From Dehalococcoidia bacterium (GTDB lineage Bacteria > Chloroflexota > Dehalococcoidia > UBA2979), in contig JAQWLS010000100.1 in the NCBI GenBank assembly GCA_029247135.1, positions 1 through 39,829 of the forward strand: a stretch of 39,829 bases of DNA, read 5' to 3'. The notes beneath the pieces were generated by a model that searched no databases, was not told the DNA's origin, and saw only the letters and a program-made list of their open reading frames with translations. Of this stretch, positions 9,307 through 18,125 are shown one piece after another. Within the stretch, counting starts at the first letter, position 1; every line of letters begins with the position of its first letter. A program made the position numbers and the translations under genes.

Positions 9307-10941
9307 GTGTTAGTTTCTGATGCTATAGCTGAAATATTAAAGCGAGAGGGTGTTGAATTTATAGTTGGATATCCAGTGAATCCGATTATTGAGGCTGCCG
9401 CTCGGGCAGATATTCGAACGATTATCGTGCGACAAGAGCGAACTGGTATTCATATGGCTGACGCGTTTAGTCGTATCAATTCTGGCGATGAAATCGGTGT
9501 TTTTGTGATGCAACATGGTCCAGGGAGTGAGAATGCGTTTGGAGGAGTCGCTCAAGCGTATGGCGACTCAGTACCGATCATTATAATTCCTGCCGGTTAC
9601 GATCGAAAACTTACGAATGTCACTCCTAATTTCAGTAGTCTTTTAAACTTCCAGCACGTTGCGAAGTCAGTCGAGCAGGTTACTGTGTCGTCTGCAATCC
9701 CAGATGCTATGCGTAGGGCATTTAGTGCTGTGAGAAATGGTCGACCACGTCCGGCAGTAATTGAAATCCCAACTGACGTGTTTCCTGAAGAGATTGAGTC
9801 ACTGTCTTATACAGCGGTAAAGGTCGCACGATCAGCTCCTGATCCAGCTGATGTCTCGAAGGCCGCAGAAATTCTGGTAAACGCTGCCAGTCCAGTGATT
9901 TATGCGGGACAGGGAGTGCATTATGCCAAGGCATGGGAAGAGCTGAAAGAGCTGGCCGAGCTGCTTGAGGTGCCTGTTACAACAAGTCTTGAAGGAAAGA
10001 GTGCATTTCCGGAAACCCATCCATTGGCCCTCGGTTCGGGCGGACGGGCACTACCCAAGCCGGTCCATCACTTCATTCAGAACGCAGACGTTATCTTTGG
10101 TATTGGTTGTTCATTTTTCGCAACTGGATTTGGAATTCAAATTCCAAAAGGCAAAACCGTGATTCATTCAACTTTGGACCCGCTGGACCTCGACAATACA
10201 GTTGAAGTAACTCAGCCGTTAGTCGGCGACGCAAAATTAACCCTTGCTGCTCTTATTCCCGAGGTTCGCGCACTGGTAGGTGATGGTGGACGGGGACGAG
10301 CAGACGGTGTCGCAGCAGAAATTGCTTCTATCCGCGACGAGTGGATAACTGACTGGCGGCCGCGACTTGATGACAACAGCGCTCCGCTATCACCCTACAG
10401 AGTTATTCGGGATTTACATGCAACGGTGGATGTAGATAACACGATCATCACGCATGATGCTGGCAGTCCCAGAGATCAGTTGTCGCCATTTTGGACTACA
10501 GATGTACCACTAAGTTACATTGGCTGGGGAAAAACTACACAGCTGGGGTACGGACTTGGTCTGGCTATGGGTGCGAAATTAGCTCGCCCCGATAAGCTCT
10601 GTATAAACGTGTGGGGTGACGCGGCTATTGGATTTACAGGAATGGATTTTGAGACAGCCGTTCGTGAGAATATTCCAATTTTATCTATTCTGTTCAATAA
10701 TTTTTCAATGGCAATTGAGTTACCGATTATGCAAGTGGCTCGTGAGAAATACGGATCTACCGATATTTCAGGTAATTACGCAGATATGGCTAAAGCTTTT
10801 GGTGGTTACGGTGAGCGTATTGAACGACCAGAGGATATCATTCCAGCAATTGAACGAGGTATACAAAAGACTCAGGAGGGTACTGCGGTACTTCTTGAGT
10901 TTATTACTCAACAGGACCACACCTATTCGGTATTCAAGTAG
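9307..10941 (+). CDS. thiamine-pyrophosphate-requiring enzyme, acetolactate synthase-like
   Basis: This 544-residue protein has the three-domain plan of the acetolactate synthase/benzoylformate decarboxylase family. The N-terminal domain carries the cofactor-activating Glu in VRQERTGIHMADAFSR (about 41-56). The middle domain (about 185-315) corresponds to the FAD/ADP-fold domain. The C-terminal domain carries the TPP-Mg motif as GDAAIGF followed about 20 residues later by NN. The start is GTG, preceded by a G-rich stretch (AGGGGG). No regulatory small subunit (ilvN-like) is adjacent, and an isolated catalytic subunit is more often a catabolic carboligase or decarboxylase than biosynthetic AHAS. 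The reaction is not predictable. Confidence 0.88.
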   Translation: MLVSDAIAEILKREGVEFIVGYPVNPIIEAAARADIRTIIVRQERTGIHMADAFSRINSGDEIGVFVMQHGPGSENAFGGVAQAYGDSVPIIIIPAGYDRKLTNVTPNFSSLLNFQHVAKSVEQVTVSSAIPDAMRRAFSAVRNGRPRPAVIEIPTDVFPEEIESLSYTAVKVARSAPDPADVSKAAEILVNAASPVIYAGQGVHYAKAWEELKELAELLEVPVTTSLEGKSAFPETHPLALGSGGRALPKPVHHFIQNADVIFGIGCSFFATGFGIQIPKGKTVIHSTLDPLDLDNTVEVTQPLVGDAKLTLAALIPEVRALVGDGGRGRADGVAAEIASIRDEWITDWRPRLDDNSAPLSPYRVIRDLHATVDVDNTIITHDAGSPRDQLSPFWTTDVPLSYIGWGKTTQLGYGLGLAMGAKLARPDKLCINVWGDAAIGFTGMDFETAVRENIPILSILFNNFSMAIELPIMQVAREKYGSTDISGNYADMAKAFGGYGERIERPEDIIPAIERGIQKTQEGTAVLLEFITQQDHTYSVFK

Positions 10942-11249
10942 TATCTTGCGCTATCAGGGTTATCTTATTTCCCTTATGTAGCAAGGCCTTCTGTCTCATC
11001 GTTGATCTGCGTTGATCTAGGTCTATCTGGAGTTATGTGCCCAAATTGTGCCCCGTGCGGGTCAAAGGATCGGCAGGTCTTCTCTTATAGGTGGGGAGTG
11101 GCCATTGATATTTTCCCGAGTTCTCGAAGTGGTGCATGGGAGGGCAAGAGGTGGCACCTCCGTCCAATGTATGACATGGACTTTATAGCCAAAAGGTACA
11201 TACAAATTTTTAAAAAATAGCTACGATCGGTTCGTGGGAGGAGTCACAA
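10942..11249. other. 308-base stretch without a convincing gene
   Basis: The ORF track offers a 72-residue plus-strand frame (11002-11220). Its internal ATG at 11035 would give a protein starting MCPNCAPCGSKDRQ, faintly like a zinc ribbon, but no properly spaced ribosome binding site is present and the rest shows no family pattern. Its stop lies 29 bases before the small membrane protein gene, so the stretch may simply hold the promoter and leader of that gene. I see no terminator for the TPP enzyme. Confidence 0.4.
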
Positions 11250-11342
11250 ATGGGTATTGGATTGTCTTTTTGGGACATGATTATGTTGGTAGCGGTGTTT
11301 GGAATCGGATATTCCGTTTTCAAGAAATATATAGGCAAGTAA
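11250..11342 (+). CDS. 30-residue single-helix membrane protein (too short for the ORF track)
   Basis: A GGGAGGAG Shine-Dalgarno (11236-11243) lies 6 bases before an ATG that opens a 30-codon frame ending in TAA. The peptide starts MGIGLSFWDM, continues with a hydrophobic stretch (IMLVAVFGIGYSVF) and ends in the basic tail KKYIGK. That is the layout of a small one-pass inner-membrane protein with its C-terminus inside. The ribosome binding site is among the best in the window, which argues for translation. Function is unknown; known proteins of this type often modulate larger membrane complexes. Confidence 0.65.
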   Translation: MGIGLSFWDMIMLVAVFGIGYSVFKKYIGK

Positions 11343-11367
11343 AAAAAGTGCTAAGGAAAATATTGAA

Positions 11368-11394
11368 CAAAAACAAAGCGCCCCGTAAGGCGCT
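11368..11394 (-). terminator. rho-independent terminator of the DMFase-like gene
   Basis: On the minus strand AGCGCC and GGCGCT pair around a TTACGG loop, followed by TTTGTTTTTGTT. It sits about 140 bases beyond the stop of the DMFase-like gene. The plus-strand side lacks a T tract, so it acts mainly in the minus direction. Confidence 0.7.
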
Positions 11395-11532
11395 CTGATG
11401 TTGGAATAGAATTCGTCAATTATAATACAAATTGAAGTCCGTATGTGGATTTAAGAGAGACCTGAAGAACTCCCTTACTGACCTACGGGATGGTTGTTGA
11501 TACTTTTAGTGCAGAGTCCAGTAGTGCTTGGT

Positions 11533-13737
11533 TTATAAAGAAGCGAATTGACGAATAACATTTTCGAGCATTTGTGAAATGCCATTATCTCCATCATTGT
11601 GATTCAGGCTGCCACAAAAGCAAATGGATCCGACAGAGAATATTGCGCCACCATTGGGCTTGGGGCAGTAGACGATTTCCGCTCGAACTAGATCTTCAGG
11701 GCGTTCTCCTGTTTCTGTATTAATGTGAGTTAGTAACTCTTCGGGTACCGCTATGAAGCTATCACTATGATTTTCGCTTACGGCGAGAATGATTGTTTCT
11801 GGCGGGGTGCCAAGTTCCAGATCTGCCCGATCCAGTTCAAATCCTGCAGCACCGCCCCCACTCAACCCATAATTACCTAATTTCTCTTCGTTGACGTTCT
11901 TGAAAATCCAAGCGACATTTTCTTGGTAACTTTCGCGCGTCCGTTTGTAGTAAGAACTTTCAAAAAGCCCCTGAGCTGAAAATCCCACGCCGACAAGTTT
12001 TTGTGGTGGGCGGCCATTACGTCTCCATAACCCACCGTATCCACCATCCAGTTGGTGGTGAGACTCACCAGGCTTAGGTGACCAAGCGCGTATACCACCT
12101 TCTGCCCGCCGTAGTTCGATAACACCAGGGAGGGTGGGGAGACGCGTTATTTTCCAGTAAAAGCCATTACCCCCAAGATATACCAAATGCCCGCCCGAAT
12201 CGACGTAACTTTGAAGGGAATCCAGCATCTTGCCAGTATGATATTCCGGATGTGAACTAGTAAGAATCGTGTCGTAGCTCGCTAGTAATTCCGGGCCCTC
12301 GTTGTCGAGATCCTCGTCAGTAACTACATCGAACGGGATTCCTTTTTTCTCTAACCAATACAAAAGATGGGTATCGGCTGAAAAGTGTCTTAAACCAGAC
12401 CCGGCTTTATCAGTGAAGGTGATATAGCCCGGACGAACGGTTAGTGCTGGCCGAAGTCGAGATGAAATTGATATACCTGTTCCATCTGGATGAAAATTAT
12501 ATGTGGAACGCCCGTAGATTGGATAATCGTCAGGATTGAAAGGACTAGCGTTCCATTCTTTCATTCGAGTTCGCATTTCACTATCACAATTACCACGTGC
12601 ATGATTTGTGTAGGCTTGATGAGTAAATGTAGATGCTAAGAAGCATATTTTGTTTTTTGGACCACTTTTGGCAGGCAGCACGTAAAAGGGGAGAATATCA
12701 GTGGAGTCATCTTTTTGAAGCCTGACACCATAAACACCACTTGGAGTGTCCGATGGAATCGTGATTTGAAAATCAGTCTCCCAATCGCAGTCGTAGAGAT
12801 CGTCCTCATGAAAGTGAATTGCTGCATACTCACGCGGGGCCTTTTGCCAATCCATTTCGTTGCCTGACCAACGCGAGCCTGACATTCCTCGGTAGGGGAT
12901 ATTGATTAATCTCCCAGACAGGCCAAATGGACCTTTATCAACAATGCTTTGAGTTTCGATGCCAATGGCAAAGTCCCACCAGGCTAGGATGGCACCTGAG
13001 GGTGCTTCGTGCGGAGATGGTAACGTTTCTGGTTCTAAATATGACTCATTATAAAAAGCAGGATCCTCCAAACGACCGTTGAAATGATCCTCAGAAATTG
13101 ATTCGGTTTTACGAGCTGCGAAGACAAGATCAATTTTATTTGGAAGTGGTGCAAGGTCCTTTGACTCTGATAGGCTTTTTATCTTCTCATCTTTAAGGTC
13201 TCGGACACCGAGAATCAGGTGATTCTTGGAAATATCATAGCCAGCCCAAACGTGATGCCAATTTTTGTATGTGAGCACGTCTGGTAATTCGACTTGATGC
13301 AATTCTGATCCATTTGCTTGATAAGAGAATGCGAGCGTTCCTTGTCTGGCACTCAGTTGCCACCCGGCGCCTGAACTATCGAGTGCACTGGCGATTACCG
13401 AGGTCTCTTCTTTAAGAAGCCATGGTTGAACTAATACTGTGAATAACATTCTCTCTGCAGTGAAATAATTATTACCAGGCACGACTGCATATGAACCAAT
13501 GTTGATGTCTTGAAATCGTGCCTGATAGCTTGGTTCGAGGCCGAAAGCACGCGGCTCGTATAGTACATCGGGGCCCGCAGGATTTGGATCTCCGGAGATA
13601 ATTCTGACAGTATCGACGTCAAATGTTCCCTGAAAATCGGCACTGACTTTAACGGAAATCGATTCTCCTGGGCGGGCAGACATTGGATCAAGATAGCCGG
13701 TGATTGGGAGGACAGCTCTTTTCAAATGCTTTGTCAC
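11533..13737 (-). CDS. N,N-dimethylformamidase large (beta) subunit-like protein
   Basis: The protein resembles the large subunit of N,N-dimethylformamidase, which hydrolyses DMF to dimethylamine and formate at a mononuclear iron. After an N-terminal beta domain (ITGYLDPMSARPGESISV) comes a LamG/concanavalin-like region (about residues 85-235), then a C-terminal Rossmann-like catalytic domain. SSHPEYHTG (His496, Glu498) fits the H-x-E iron ligands recalled for Paracoccus DMFase; Tyr413 in RSTYNFH is the likely tyrosine ligand. The ORF track starts at TTG (13785). I prefer GTG at 13737, with AAAGGA 6 bases upstream and a start near the conserved GYLD region, giving 734 residues. No small subunit gene is adjacent. 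A different amide or nitrile-derived substrate is quite possible. Confidence 0.82.
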   Translation of the reverse strand: MTKHLKRAVLPITGYLDPMSARPGESISVKVSADFQGTFDVDTVRIISGDPNPAGPDVLYEPRAFGLEPSYQARFQDINIGSYAVVPGNNYFTAERMLFTVLVQPWLLKEETSVIASALDSSGAGWQLSARQGTLAFSYQANGSELHQVELPDVLTYKNWHHVWAGYDISKNHLILGVRDLKDEKIKSLSESKDLAPLPNKIDLVFAARKTESISEDHFNGRLEDPAFYNESYLEPETLPSPHEAPSGAILAWWDFAIGIETQSIVDKGPFGLSGRLINIPYRGMSGSRWSGNEMDWQKAPREYAAIHFHEDDLYDCDWETDFQITIPSDTPSGVYGVRLQKDDSTDILPFYVLPAKSGPKNKICFLASTFTHQAYTNHARGNCDSEMRTRMKEWNASPFNPDDYPIYGRSTYNFHPDGTGISISSRLRPALTVRPGYITFTDKAGSGLRHFSADTHLLYWLEKKGIPFDVVTDEDLDNEGPELLASYDTILTSSHPEYHTGKMLDSLQSYVDSGGHLVYLGGNGFYWKITRLPTLPGVIELRRAEGGIRAWSPKPGESHHQLDGGYGGLWRRNGRPPQKLVGVGFSAQGLFESSYYKRTRESYQENVAWIFKNVNEEKLGNYGLSGGGAAGFELDRADLELGTPPETIILAVSENHSDSFIAVPEELLTHINTETGERPEDLVRAEIVYCPKPNGGAIFSVGSICFCGSLNHNDGDNGISQMLENVIRQFASL

Positions 13738-13808
13738 GTTGAAGTCCTTTCGACTCAAATCAACTTCGCTTTTTAGGAACGGCAAGTTAACTCTTTGTTG
13801 TTGTTAAT

Positions 13809-13828
13809 TTGAGACTGTGCAGTCTCAA
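13809..13828. promoter_or_regulatory. 20-nt palindrome, candidate operator of the DMFase-like gene
   Basis: TTGAGACTG-TG-CAGTCTCAA is a perfect 9+2+9 inverted repeat in the 278-base interval between the divergent DMFase-like and MBL-fold genes. It lies 72 bases upstream of the preferred GTG start. On the minus strand TTGTTG and ATTAAC flank it with a 17-base gap, a weak -35/-10 pair, so a bound regulator would block RNA polymerase. No T tract follows, so it is unlikely to be a terminator. Confidence 0.55.
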
Positions 13829-14015
13829 CAACCTGTTCCTTTAGGGAATTCTCATATGATAGTCAATCTGACTACGATTAGATCCAACTTCAGGCGCTTA
13901 TTTGTGTTTTTCGGTGGCGCATTAAGATGGAACGCATGTAAATATTATTTTTTTGCTTAGATGGTTTTTTTCTCCAGCAAAGAGTTAGAATCTTACCACT
14001 AAGAATGGAGAAAAT

Positions 14016-14888
14016 ATGAGACTCTCAGCGACCTTTAAAGTGGGCAATATTTCGGTTGCAGCACTTTCTGATGCTGCCGCAGAAATGCCGCTTCCAAAAT
14101 TTTTTAATCAAGTTCCAGATGAAGACTGGACCACTGCTCTTTCGATTGCCACTCCAGATGACTCAGTACCGTTTAATTTCGGTTCGTTTTTACTTCGGGG
14201 AAGCGGCCGAACGGTACTTCTTGATACTGGTTTTGGCGAACAGGGACCATATGCTGCGGCTGAGGGTGCAGCGGGATTATTGGACCGAATTCGTGATTTA
14301 GGGGTAGGTTTGGATGAAATTGACGCCGTAATTCACACACATCTTCACTTTGATCATGTGGGTTGGAATACTGTGGCGGAGGGTGACGAGCGAGTTCCAA
14401 CATTTCGAAATGCTGTGTGGCGTGTGTCTGAGGAAGAAATTAGTTGGTGGAATGACGGGGCTGTGCAGCCACATCCGGATTATGAACACATACTAAGAGA
14501 CGTTTTTGATCCGATCGTCGGACAGGGAAAAGTCGAGACATTTTCTGGCGAGACATTAGTTGAACCCTTTCTTACATCGATTCCTACACCCGGTCATACA
14601 CCTGGACATACCTCATTTTTGCTTTCTTCTGCTGGTGAACATTTGCTCTTGGTTGGTGACGCAGCTCATCATCCAGAACATCTTATTCACCATGATTGGG
14701 TTCCCGCGGTGGATAACAATCCGTCAGAAACGACACGTTCACGTAGACGTATTGTTAATCTTGCGATCGAAAAAGATGCGATGGTTACTGGCGGACATTT
14801 CCCAATTTTGACTGTGGGGAAACTATCTGAAATTGACGAAGAGATTAGTTTTTTGGAAGTTGATATCCATGAAACCGATCAATTTTAG
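14016..14888 (+). CDS. metallo-beta-lactamase-fold hydrolase (lactonase-like)
   Basis: This 290-residue protein has the MBL zinc-binding signature HTHLHFDHVGW (His109, His111, Asp113, His114). The further ligands are supplied by TPGHTPGHTS, LLLVGDAAHHPE and GGHFP. The spacing and the FNFGSFLLRG start region resemble AHL-lactonase-like or other soluble MBL hydrolases rather than beta-lactamases; there is no signal peptide. It probably binds two metals and hydrolyses an ester, lactone or similar. A TGGAG stands 7 bases before the ATG. It is divergent from the DMFase-like gene. Confidence 0.9.
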   Translation: MRLSATFKVGNISVAALSDAAAEMPLPKFFNQVPDEDWTTALSIATPDDSVPFNFGSFLLRGSGRTVLLDTGFGEQGPYAAAEGAAGLLDRIRDLGVGLDEIDAVIHTHLHFDHVGWNTVAEGDERVPTFRNAVWRVSEEEISWWNDGAVQPHPDYEHILRDVFDPIVGQGKVETFSGETLVEPFLTSIPTPGHTPGHTSFLLSSAGEHLLLVGDAAHHPEHLIHHDWVPAVDNNPSETTRSRRRIVNLAIEKDAMVTGGHFPILTVGKLSEIDEEISFLEVDIHETDQF

Positions 14889-14978
14889 GTGACTCATTAA
14901 ATAGATTGAATTCAATGTGCATTAGCACCTATCGTCTATTATGGATAACAAACATATGTACATTAGTAGGAGGCAGTG

Positions 14979-15293
14979 ATGGCTAAATTTTTACTTGTTG
15001 GGTCGTACGGTCCTGAGGCGCTAGCAGCTGCGACCAACCAAGGTTTTGAAGGTCGTGTGAAGTACATAGAAGAGCTGGCAGAATCACTCGGAATGACCAT
15101 CGAAACTGCTTATTTCGCATATGGCGATGATGATATCGTACTTATCGGTGACGGTACCTCTGAGGCTGCATTAGCCTTTTCCCTAGCAGTTAACTCCTCC
15201 GGTGCTGTGGCAGCAACGATTACTCCACTGATTACTGCTGCCGAAATGGATGCTGCTGCGGCCAAAGTTCCTAACTATCAGCCACCACAATAG
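14979..15293 (+). CDS. GYD-domain protein
   Basis: This 104-residue protein matches GYD-domain proteins along its length: an opening AKFLLVGSYGPEA, a central ESLGMTIETAYFAYGDDDIVLI, and LAVNSSGAVAATITPLITAAEMD near the end. They are small ferredoxin-like dimeric proteins, common in bacteria, without a settled function. The ORF track starts one codon early at GTG; AGGAGG (14968-14973) is 5 bases before the ATG at 14979, which I take as the start. It lies 90 bases after the MBL gene and could be co-transcribed. Confidence 0.9.
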   Translation: MAKFLLVGSYGPEALAAATNQGFEGRVKYIEELAESLGMTIETAYFAYGDDDIVLIGDGTSEAALAFSLAVNSSGAVAATITPLITAAEMDAAAAKVPNYQPPQ

Positions 15294-15317
15294 AAATAGC
15301 TAAATCAGGCCCAAGAT

Positions 15318-15348
15318 TACATCTCTGATTATTGTTATGAGAGATGTA
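15318..15348. repeat. 9-bp inverted repeat at convergent gene ends
   Basis: TACATCTCT and AGAGATGTA pair around a 13-base loop that contains the TAA stop of the deacetylase gene. It lies between the converging GYD and deacetylase genes. It is AT-rich and has no T tract on either side, so it is at best a weak terminator or a 3'-end stabilising hairpin. Confidence 0.35.
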
Positions 15349-16411
15349 GTGAGGCAGCTATCTCCTCTATTAGAGCTTTCTGTGCAGGAGTGAGTTCTTG
15401 GCCGGGCATATCATCCCTGCCAGCTTGGTCACTAATTTCAGTTCTAAAACCACTTAACGCTTCAATTGTGGCAAGTCCACAAAATGGCACGTATCGCTTG
15501 GAATAGCCTCCTTCATGTGAAAGTACTAGTTTACTGTCACAGGCATCCGCGGCAATCGCCATTAGTTCTTTTGTGAGATCTCGGTATGCCTCGGCCGTAA
15601 GTAACATTCTTCCTAATGGGTCATAGACGCTCGCATCAAATCCGCATGGTACCAGAATTAGTTCGGGCTGAAAGGCCTTAACTGCCGGACCAATGATGCG
15701 TCTGAATACGGTTTCATAGGCGCCTCGACCCGAACCAGCCGGTAGAGGAATGTTTATGTTGTAATTTGCTCCAGAATTTACACCACGCTCTATAAATTTT
15801 CCCGACTCTGCTGGGAATAGCCCATCTTGATGAATTGAAATAGTTAATACGCTCGGGTCTTCGTAGAAGGCTTGTTGCGTGCCGTTTCCATGGTGAACAT
15901 CCCAGTCAATGGTGGCAATCCGTTCGATTCCCCATACTTCTTTGGCATGCATCGCAGCAAGCGCAACGTTAGCAAATATGCAGAAGCCTCTGCCTAAATC
16001 TCGTTCAGCGTGATGTCCAGGCGGCCGTACCAACGCGTATGCATTGGTGACTTCACCTTTAAGTACAGCATCAGTTGCAACTATGGTTCCACCTGCTGCT
16101 AGCTTCGCTATTTCGTACGAACCCGCACCAAATGGTGTACCTGGTCCGGCGAACCCACCATGCGCGTCACTCAAGGTACGTATTTCTGTTACATAATCCT
16201 CGGTGTGAAATCGCAGGAGTTCTTGTTCGGTAGCCATTCTCGGTTTGAGTTGCATTAATTCATCACTTAAGCCAGAAAGGTCGAGTAAATTTTTAAGTCT
16301 TCGCTTAGTATCGGCATTTTCAAAGTGTTCATCGGGTTCAATATTTGAGGTCGCACCACTCCCAGTATCGTGCCACATATATTTTTCGTGCCAAACAAAA
16401 CCAGTAGACAT
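15335..16411 (-). CDS. histone deacetylase family protein (acetylpolyamine amidohydrolase/AcuC-like)
   Basis: The 358-residue length and motifs match bacterial class II HDAC-like zinc amidohydrolases. The catalytic histidine pair is in RPPGHHAE (133-134). Zinc ligands are Asp171 and His173 in IDWDVHHGNGTQ and the Asp of VPCGFDAS (about 257). The C-terminal LSHEGGYS loop is typical. Such enzymes remove acetyl groups from polyamines, small amides or proteins in the cytoplasm. An AGGAG 10 bases upstream supports the ATG at 16411. An SDR gene ends 68 bases upstream on the same strand. Substrate unknown. Confidence 0.93.
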   Translation of the reverse strand: MSTGFVWHEKYMWHDTGSGATSNIEPDEHFENADTKRRLKNLLDLSGLSDELMQLKPRMATEQELLRFHTEDYVTEIRTLSDAHGGFAGPGTPFGAGSYEIAKLAAGGTIVATDAVLKGEVTNAYALVRPPGHHAERDLGRGFCIFANVALAAMHAKEVWGIERIATIDWDVHHGNGTQQAFYEDPSVLTISIHQDGLFPAESGKFIERGVNSGANYNINIPLPAGSGRGAYETVFRRIIGPAVKAFQPELILVPCGFDASVYDPLGRMLLTAEAYRDLTKELMAIAADACDSKLVLSHEGGYSKRYVPFCGLATIEALSGFRTEISDQAGRDDMPGQELTPAQKALIEEIAASLHLS

Positions 16412-16479
16412 CTTGGCCTGCTCCTATTCCATTGTGTTAGGAGTCTAACAAGCCTCCGGTATTTTTTGTGATGACCGTT

Positions 16480-17283
16480 TTAACTACTTGCAGACCGCCC
16501 GCCATCGACGCGGAGTGCTACACCACTAATAAACTTAGCTTCTTCTGAATGCAGGAATAACGATGCATTAGCAATATCCCAGCCTGTTCCCATTTTTCCA
16601 CCTAAAGGTACCTGGCTATCTCTTTGTGCTACTAATTCGGCTCGGTCTGCGCCTGCGTTGACACGTGCTTCTATAGCCATCGGTGTATTGATCAGTCCAG
16701 GTAGGATCGTATTGGCACGAATCGAATATTGAGCGTTTGCGGACGCCAGATTTTCAGTGAGGGCTATGATCGCAGCCTTGGTGGTTTTGTATCCTATAAA
16801 TGGATACGACCCTGAGAATACAGCCATAGATGAAATATTAATAATAGATCCATGTTGCTGTTTTCTCATATGTGGAAGGGCATGTTTTGTTGGTAGCCAT
16901 ACCCCTCTGAGATTAACCTTATATATCTGATCGAATGCGTCCGCTTCCAGATCTGTGGCCGATCCATCTTTAAGAGCTACGCTGGCTCCGACATTGTTAT
17001 GTAGAATATCGATTCGTCCGAATTCACTCATACAGGTGTCTATCGCAGCGGCTATTTGTGATTCATCGGTAACGTCGGCCTTGCACGAGATGGAGATGCC
17101 GTCGTCATCTTTGATCATTTGACTCGTTTCCGAGGCAGATTCAAGATCTCGATCAACCACTACGACTCGCGCGCCTTCACGAGCTAACACAAGAGCTGTT
17201 GCTCTACCGTTACCAACGGTTCCTCCAGAAGTTTGTCCACCACCTATTACAATTGCGACTTTATCTTGAACTCTCCCTGACAT
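16480..17283 (-). CDS. short-chain dehydrogenase/reductase (SDR)
   Basis: Classical SDR of 267 residues using NAD(P)H. The nucleotide-binding glycine motif is slightly unusual (GGGQTSGGTVGNGRA, with extra residues), followed by VVVDRD, where the acidic residue favours NAD. NVGAS is the variant of NNAG, and the catalytic set is Ser in NISSMAV and the pair in YKTTK. The C-terminal LRVDGG motif is present. The ORF track starts at TTG (17292); the ATG at 17283 is preceded by GGAGG and is preferred. The substrate alcohol is unknown. Together with the permease and deacetylase genes it may form a minus-strand operon. Confidence 0.92.
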   Translation of the reverse strand: MSGRVQDKVAIVIGGGQTSGGTVGNGRATALVLAREGARVVVVDRDLESASETSQMIKDDDGISISCKADVTDESQIAAAIDTCMSEFGRIDILHNNVGASVALKDGSATDLEADAFDQIYKVNLRGVWLPTKHALPHMRKQQHGSIINISSMAVFSGSYPFIGYKTTKAAIIALTENLASANAQYSIRANTILPGLINTPMAIEARVNAGADRAELVAQRDSQVPLGGKMGTGWDIANASLFLHSEEAKFISGVALRVDGGRSASS

Positions 17284-17363
17284 GAGCGTCAATTCCTCCG
17301 TAACGATTCATGGTTGAAATTCGATCATTGCACGAGACTAGTGTACGTCAATTTAGATTCAGA

Positions 17364-18125
17364 TCAGTTTGTTCCGGTGAATCCTCGAATAATCAGAACA
17401 GTTGCAGAGACAATAAGCAAAGCTATGGATAGGGATTTGAATATTTGTTCAGTCATGAGATTTCTGGTTTTCTGAGAAATATAATTTCCCGCGAATACGG
17501 CTAGCAGTCCTGGGACGGCGTAGTAAATTATTTGCCAGGAAAACACGCCCATAATCAGAAGAATTATTGTCGTAGGGAGTGCCATCGCAATCATGTATGC
17601 AAACATTCTTGATCTGATTTGATCAGCGCCTCCACCAATCCAATGCTGATAAATAATGACGGGTGGTCCAGGCATTGAGACTGATCCGCGAAGTAATCCT
17701 GAGACGGTACCCGCGAGAATTTGTAATTTTATTGTTTCGATGTGACTGTCTGTGCTCATTCTCGAACGAATCAAGGTGCCCATCGCACTGATTGCAATCC
17801 CCAATCCAACACAAATTAGAATGGTTTGTTCACTGCCGGCTAATAACACCCAGGCTCCGAGTGGAGTCGCAACCGTCGCTGCTAAGGCAATGGGTCCGAT
17901 TGATCTAATTTTTGTTCGTGGCGTGTATTCTGCATAGCTTATCGCTGAAACTCCGAGACCAACTAATTGCGTAAGTGCGATCGCTGATTTAGGGTCAATA
18001 AATAACGTGAGCAACGGAACGAGAAGTACAGCATAGCCAAAACCGAGAGTTGACTGAGTGTAGGCCGAAAGGCCAATGCAAAAAAATACAACGACAGCTT
18101 CTGCGACTAAATTAAACTCAAACAT
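17364..18125 (-). CDS. TauE/SafE-family membrane permease
   Basis: This 253-residue protein has about eight hydrophobic helices with the paired-repeat layout of TauE/SafE proteins: an early AYTQSTLGFGYAVLLVPLL segment and the mid-protein SGLLRGSVSMPGPPVIIY. Family members move sulfite, sulfoacetate or other organic anions across the inner membrane. It lies 80 bases upstream of an SDR gene on the same strand. There is another TauE/SafE gene at 34823-35638, clearly different in sequence. No ribosome binding site stands out. Confidence 0.88.
   Translation of the reverse strand: MFEFNLVAEAVVVFFCIGLSAYTQSTLGFGYAVLLVPLLTLFIDPKSAIALTQLVGLGVSAISYAEYTPRTKIRSIGPIALAATVATPLGAWVLLAGSEQTILICVGLGIAISAMGTLIRSRMSTDSHIETIKLQILAGTVSGLLRGSVSMPGPPVIIYQHWIGGGADQIRSRMFAYMIAMALPTTIILLIMGVFSWQIIYYAVPGLLAVFAGNYISQKTRNLMTEQIFKSLSIALLIVSATVLIIRGFTGTN

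Noticed and set aside
11002-11220. 72-residue ORF with a CPNC-CG start
   Set aside because: No suitable ribosome binding site and no recognisable family pattern; kept only as a remark in the intergenic entry.
15318-15348. Inverted repeat as a strong terminator
   Set aside because: AT-rich stem, 13-base loop and no T tract on either strand; listed only as a repeat.
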